A stretch of 7,438 nucleotides of DNA from Anaerolineae bacterium (GTDB lineage Bacteria > Chloroflexota > Anaerolineae > B4-G1), in NCBI GenBank assembly GCA_030612185.1, contig JAUWOI010000203.1:1-7438 (forward strand). The letters run 5' to 3'. The notes under the pieces are model-generated. The model was not told where the DNA came from. It made no database searches and worked only from the letters and a program-made list of their open reading frames with translations. A program made the translations under genes and the position numbers. Shown here piece after piece: positions 5,812 to 7,438 of the stretch. Position 1 is the first letter of the stretch; every line of letters begins with the position of its first letter.

Positions 5812-7343
5812 CCCCCCACCCATCCTCTGCTCCGCTCGACCGCCTTCTTCCACCCGGCGTATGCTTCCTCGCGCCGGCCCTCATCCCACTGCGGCTCGAA
5901 GACGCGGTCCACACACCAGTTGGCCCGCAGTTCGTCCAGGCCCGACCACAGCCCTGTCGCCAATCCCGCAGCGTAGGCCGCGCCCAACGCCGTCGTCTCG
6001 TGCACTACCGGGCGCACGACCGGCACGCCCAGCACGTCAGCCTGCAACTGCATCAGGAAGTCGTTGACGGTCGCGCCGCCGTCCACTTTGAGCGCGGTCA
6101 GATTGATGCCGGAATCAGCGCGCATCGCCTCCAGTACGTCCCGCGTCTGGTAACAAATCGCCTCCAGTGTGGCACGGACGACGTGGGCGCGAGTCACGTA
6201 GCGGGTGAGGCCGACGATGACACCACGGGCGTCCATGTCCCAGTAGGGGGCGAAGAGGCCGGAGAAGGCCGGGACAAAGTAGATGCCGCCGGCGTCCTCC
6301 ACGGACTGGGCGACTTGCTCCGTCTCGGCGGCGTTTTGGATGAGACCCAGATTGTCGCGCAACCACTGCACCGCCGCGCCGGTGATGGCGATGGAGCCCT
6401 CCAGTGCGTAGGTCGTGCCCTCCGGCAGGCCGTAGGCGACAGTGGTGAGAAGACCGCTTTTCGAGGGAACGGGTTCGAGGCCGGTGTTGAGCAGCATGAA
6501 ACAGCCCGTGCCGTAGGTGTTCTTCGCCTCGCCCTCGTCGTAGCAGGTCTGGCCGAAGAGGGCCGCCTGCTGGTCCCCCAGGTCGCCGCATACCGGCACC
6601 GGGCCGCCCACGGGCCCGTCAGCCTGCGTCGTGCCGTAGGGGTCGGGATCGGACGAGGGACGGATGGTCGGCAACATCTGGCGCGGGATGGAGAGGATCT
6701 CCAGCAGTTCGTCGTCCCAGTCGAGTGTGCGCAGGTTCATCAGCATCGTGCGGGATGCATTGGTCACGTCGGTGACGTACGCCCCGCCCTTCGATGGACT
6801 CGGGGTATTGCCCAGCGGCCCGCCGGTCAGGTTCCAAATGATCCATGTGTCCACGTTGCCAAAGACAGCCTTACCTGCCTCTGCCTGCTCCCGCAACCCC
6901 GGAACGTGATCGAGCAGCCACTTAAGTTTGGGGCCGGAGAAGTAGGTGGCGATGGGCAAGCCGGTCTTCTCGCGGAAGGTCGGCTCCAGCCCGTCGGCGA
7001 TGAGTCGCTGGCAGAGTTCGCGGGTGCGCGTGTCCTGCCACACGACAGCGTTGCAGAGCGGCTCGCCGGTGGTGGGGTCCCAGACGATGATCGTCTCTCG
7101 CTGGTTGGCGATGCCGATGCCGGCGATCTCTGCAGGCCGGATGTTGCCCTCGGTCATCACGCCCTCAATGACCCGGCGCGTCTTGGCCCAGATTTCCCCG
7201 GCGTCGTGCTCGACCCAGCCGGGCTGGGGGTAAATCTGGGTGTGTTCCTCGTACATTGAGGCGACCACCTGGCCCTGCCGGTCGAAAATCATAAAGCGAG
7301 TGCCGGTGGTTCCCTGATCAACTGCGGCTGCGTATTGTGCCAT
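5799..7343 (-). CDS. glpK: Glycerol kinase
   Basis: A 514-residue FGGY-family kinase that phosphorylates glycerol with ATP to sn-glycerol 3-phosphate in the cytoplasm. VDQGTTGTR (8-16) is the N-terminal phosphate loop. NQRET (80-84), Tyr134 in YFSG and Asp257 in [10 protein letters not shown] correspond to the E. coli glycerol-binding residues and catalytic base D245. [23 protein letters not shown] and [13 protein letters not shown] (420-432) complete the family signatures. Start ATG 7343 was chosen because GGGAGG lies six bases upstream and the next residues align with the family; an earlier ATG (7409) overlaps the promoter. About 11 extra residues (around 176-187, [12 protein letters not shown]) sit between LTGG and YVTDVTNAS. 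The loop that binds fructose-1,6-bisphosphate in E. coli (GGKGGTR) is replaced by DGPVGGP, lacking the Arg, and the IIA-Glc contact region differs, so E. coli-type allostery is unlikely. The C-terminus runs into the heptamer repeat. No glpF or glpD is visible. Confidence 0.97.
   Translation of the reverse strand: MAQYAAAVDQGTTGTRFMIFDRQGQVVASMYEEHTQIYPQPGWVEHDAGEIWAKTRRVIEGVMTEGNIRPAEIAGIGIANQRETIIVWDPTTGEPLCNAVVWQDTRTRELCQRLIADGLEPTFREKTGLPIATYFSGPKLKWLLDHVPGLREQAEAGKAVFGNVDTWIIWNLTGGPLGNTPSPSKGGAYVTDVTNASRTMLMNLRTLDWDDELLEILSIPRQMLPTIRPSSDPDPYGTTQADGPVGGPVPVCGDLGDQQAALFGQTCYDEGEAKNTYGTGCFMLLNTGLEPVPSKSGLLTTVAYGLPEGTTYALEGSIAITGAAVQWLRDNLGLIQNAAETEQVAQSVEDAGGIYFVPAFSGLFAPYWDMDARGVIVGLTRYVTRAHVVRATLEAICYQTRDVLEAMRADSGINLTALKVDGGATVNDFLMQLQADVLGVPVVRPVVHETTALGAAYAAGLATGLWSGLDELRANWCVDRVFEPQWDEGRREEAYAGWKKAVERSRGWVGGNEQ
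6783..6818. repeat. Short in-frame GC-rich extra segment within glpK
   Basis: This stretch encodes [12 protein letters not shown], absent from E. coli GlpK, where only three residues (RVH) link the equivalent MTQG and VTD. The plus strand contains CCCCG ... CGGGG arms around CCTTCGATGGA, reminiscent of the CCTTCGA-type hairpin repeats found between genes in many bacteria. The extra length is 33 bases, so the frame is kept. The comparison uses my recall of the E. coli sequence; the repeat origin is inference. Confidence 0.45.
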
Positions 7344-7380
7344 GTCATTCCTCCCATGCGGTTTCGTCGTGCTGCCCAGG

Positions 7381-7409
7381 ACTATACCGCTTTTGGGAGA
7401 AGTTGGCAA
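7381..7409 (-). promoter_or_regulatory. Sigma70-type promoter of glpK
   Basis: On the minus strand, TTGCCA (7404-7409) is followed by a 17-base spacer and TATAGT (7381-7386), each one or two mismatches from consensus. Expected transcription start is near 7374, leaving a leader of about 30 bases that carries GGGAGG six bases before ATG 7343. No clear operator for GlpR or catabolite control is recognisable in the short upstream region available. Confidence 0.72.
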
Positions 7410-7421
7410 GCGGGTGTGATG

Positions 7422-7438
7422 CGTGAAACGTGAAACGT
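7422..7438. repeat. Heptamer tandem repeat upstream of glpK, cut by window edge
   Basis: Two copies of CGTGAAA (7422-7435) and the first three bases of a third reach the window edge. The unit has the same length as, and a similar TGA(A/C)A core to, the array at the other end of glpK. It lies just upstream of the -35 box. The true copy number cannot be seen. Confidence 0.6.

Noticed and set aside
5802..7259. 485-codon open frame on the plus strand opposite glpK
   Set aside because: It is antisense to a complete, strongly supported glycerol kinase, has no recognisable domain and an Arg/Gly/His-rich composition typical of a GC-rich shadow frame.

Overview
The window looks like a GC-rich chromosome segment from an anaerobic or facultatively anaerobic bacterium, most likely a Chloroflexota (Anaerolineae-like) lineage. 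This placement is inference. It rests on a tungsten/ferredoxin-dependent aldehyde oxidoreductase beside a sodium-pump decarboxylase subunit, an L,D-transpeptidase with an S-Y-G-C active site, heptanucleotide tandem repeats, and a lipoprotein with a sorting-signal-like tail. No phage, plasmid, CRISPR, tRNA or rRNA signature is visible.

Layout: two convergent gene blocks meet at a hairpin terminator near 4207-4238. The plus-strand block holds the 3' part of a Na+-translocating decarboxylase beta subunit (1-668, cut by the window edge), a membrane-anchored LysM/YkuD L,D-transpeptidase (682-2259), and an aldehyde ferredoxin oxidoreductase (AOR, open frame 2327-4183). Spacing is tight: 13 bases, with the oadB stop inside the next Shine-Dalgarno (SD), and then 39 bases to the AOR's ATG. 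The three genes are therefore probably co-transcribed, although their functions (ion-coupled decarboxylation, wall cross-linking, aldehyde oxidation) do not form one obvious pathway.

The minus-strand block, read right to left, begins with a strong sigma70-type promoter (TTGCCA-N17-TATAGT). It is followed by glycerol kinase glpK (7343-5799), an unlisted 29-codon basic small ORF with a GGAGGT Shine-Dalgarno (5741-5652), a SIS-domain sugar-phosphate protein truncated after about 112 residues (5636-5220), and a 300-residue lipoprotein (5163-4261). The SIS truncation coincides with a hairpin-forming repeat element at about 5215-5300.

The main oddities are these. (1) The AOR start codon with its ideal SD is one base out of frame with the rest of the gene, and a +1 slip on CCC-T would restore the family N-terminus exactly. 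(2) The SIS gene is broken by a REP-like inverted repeat. (3) Heptamer repeats flank glpK, and one array supplies its last codons and stop. (4) Short GC-rich extra segments lie in frame inside the transpeptidase and GlpK. (5) The lipoprotein carries both a lipobox and a C-terminal membrane tail. I did not find a convincing new defence or mobile system. The most unusual coding signal is the AOR frame offset.
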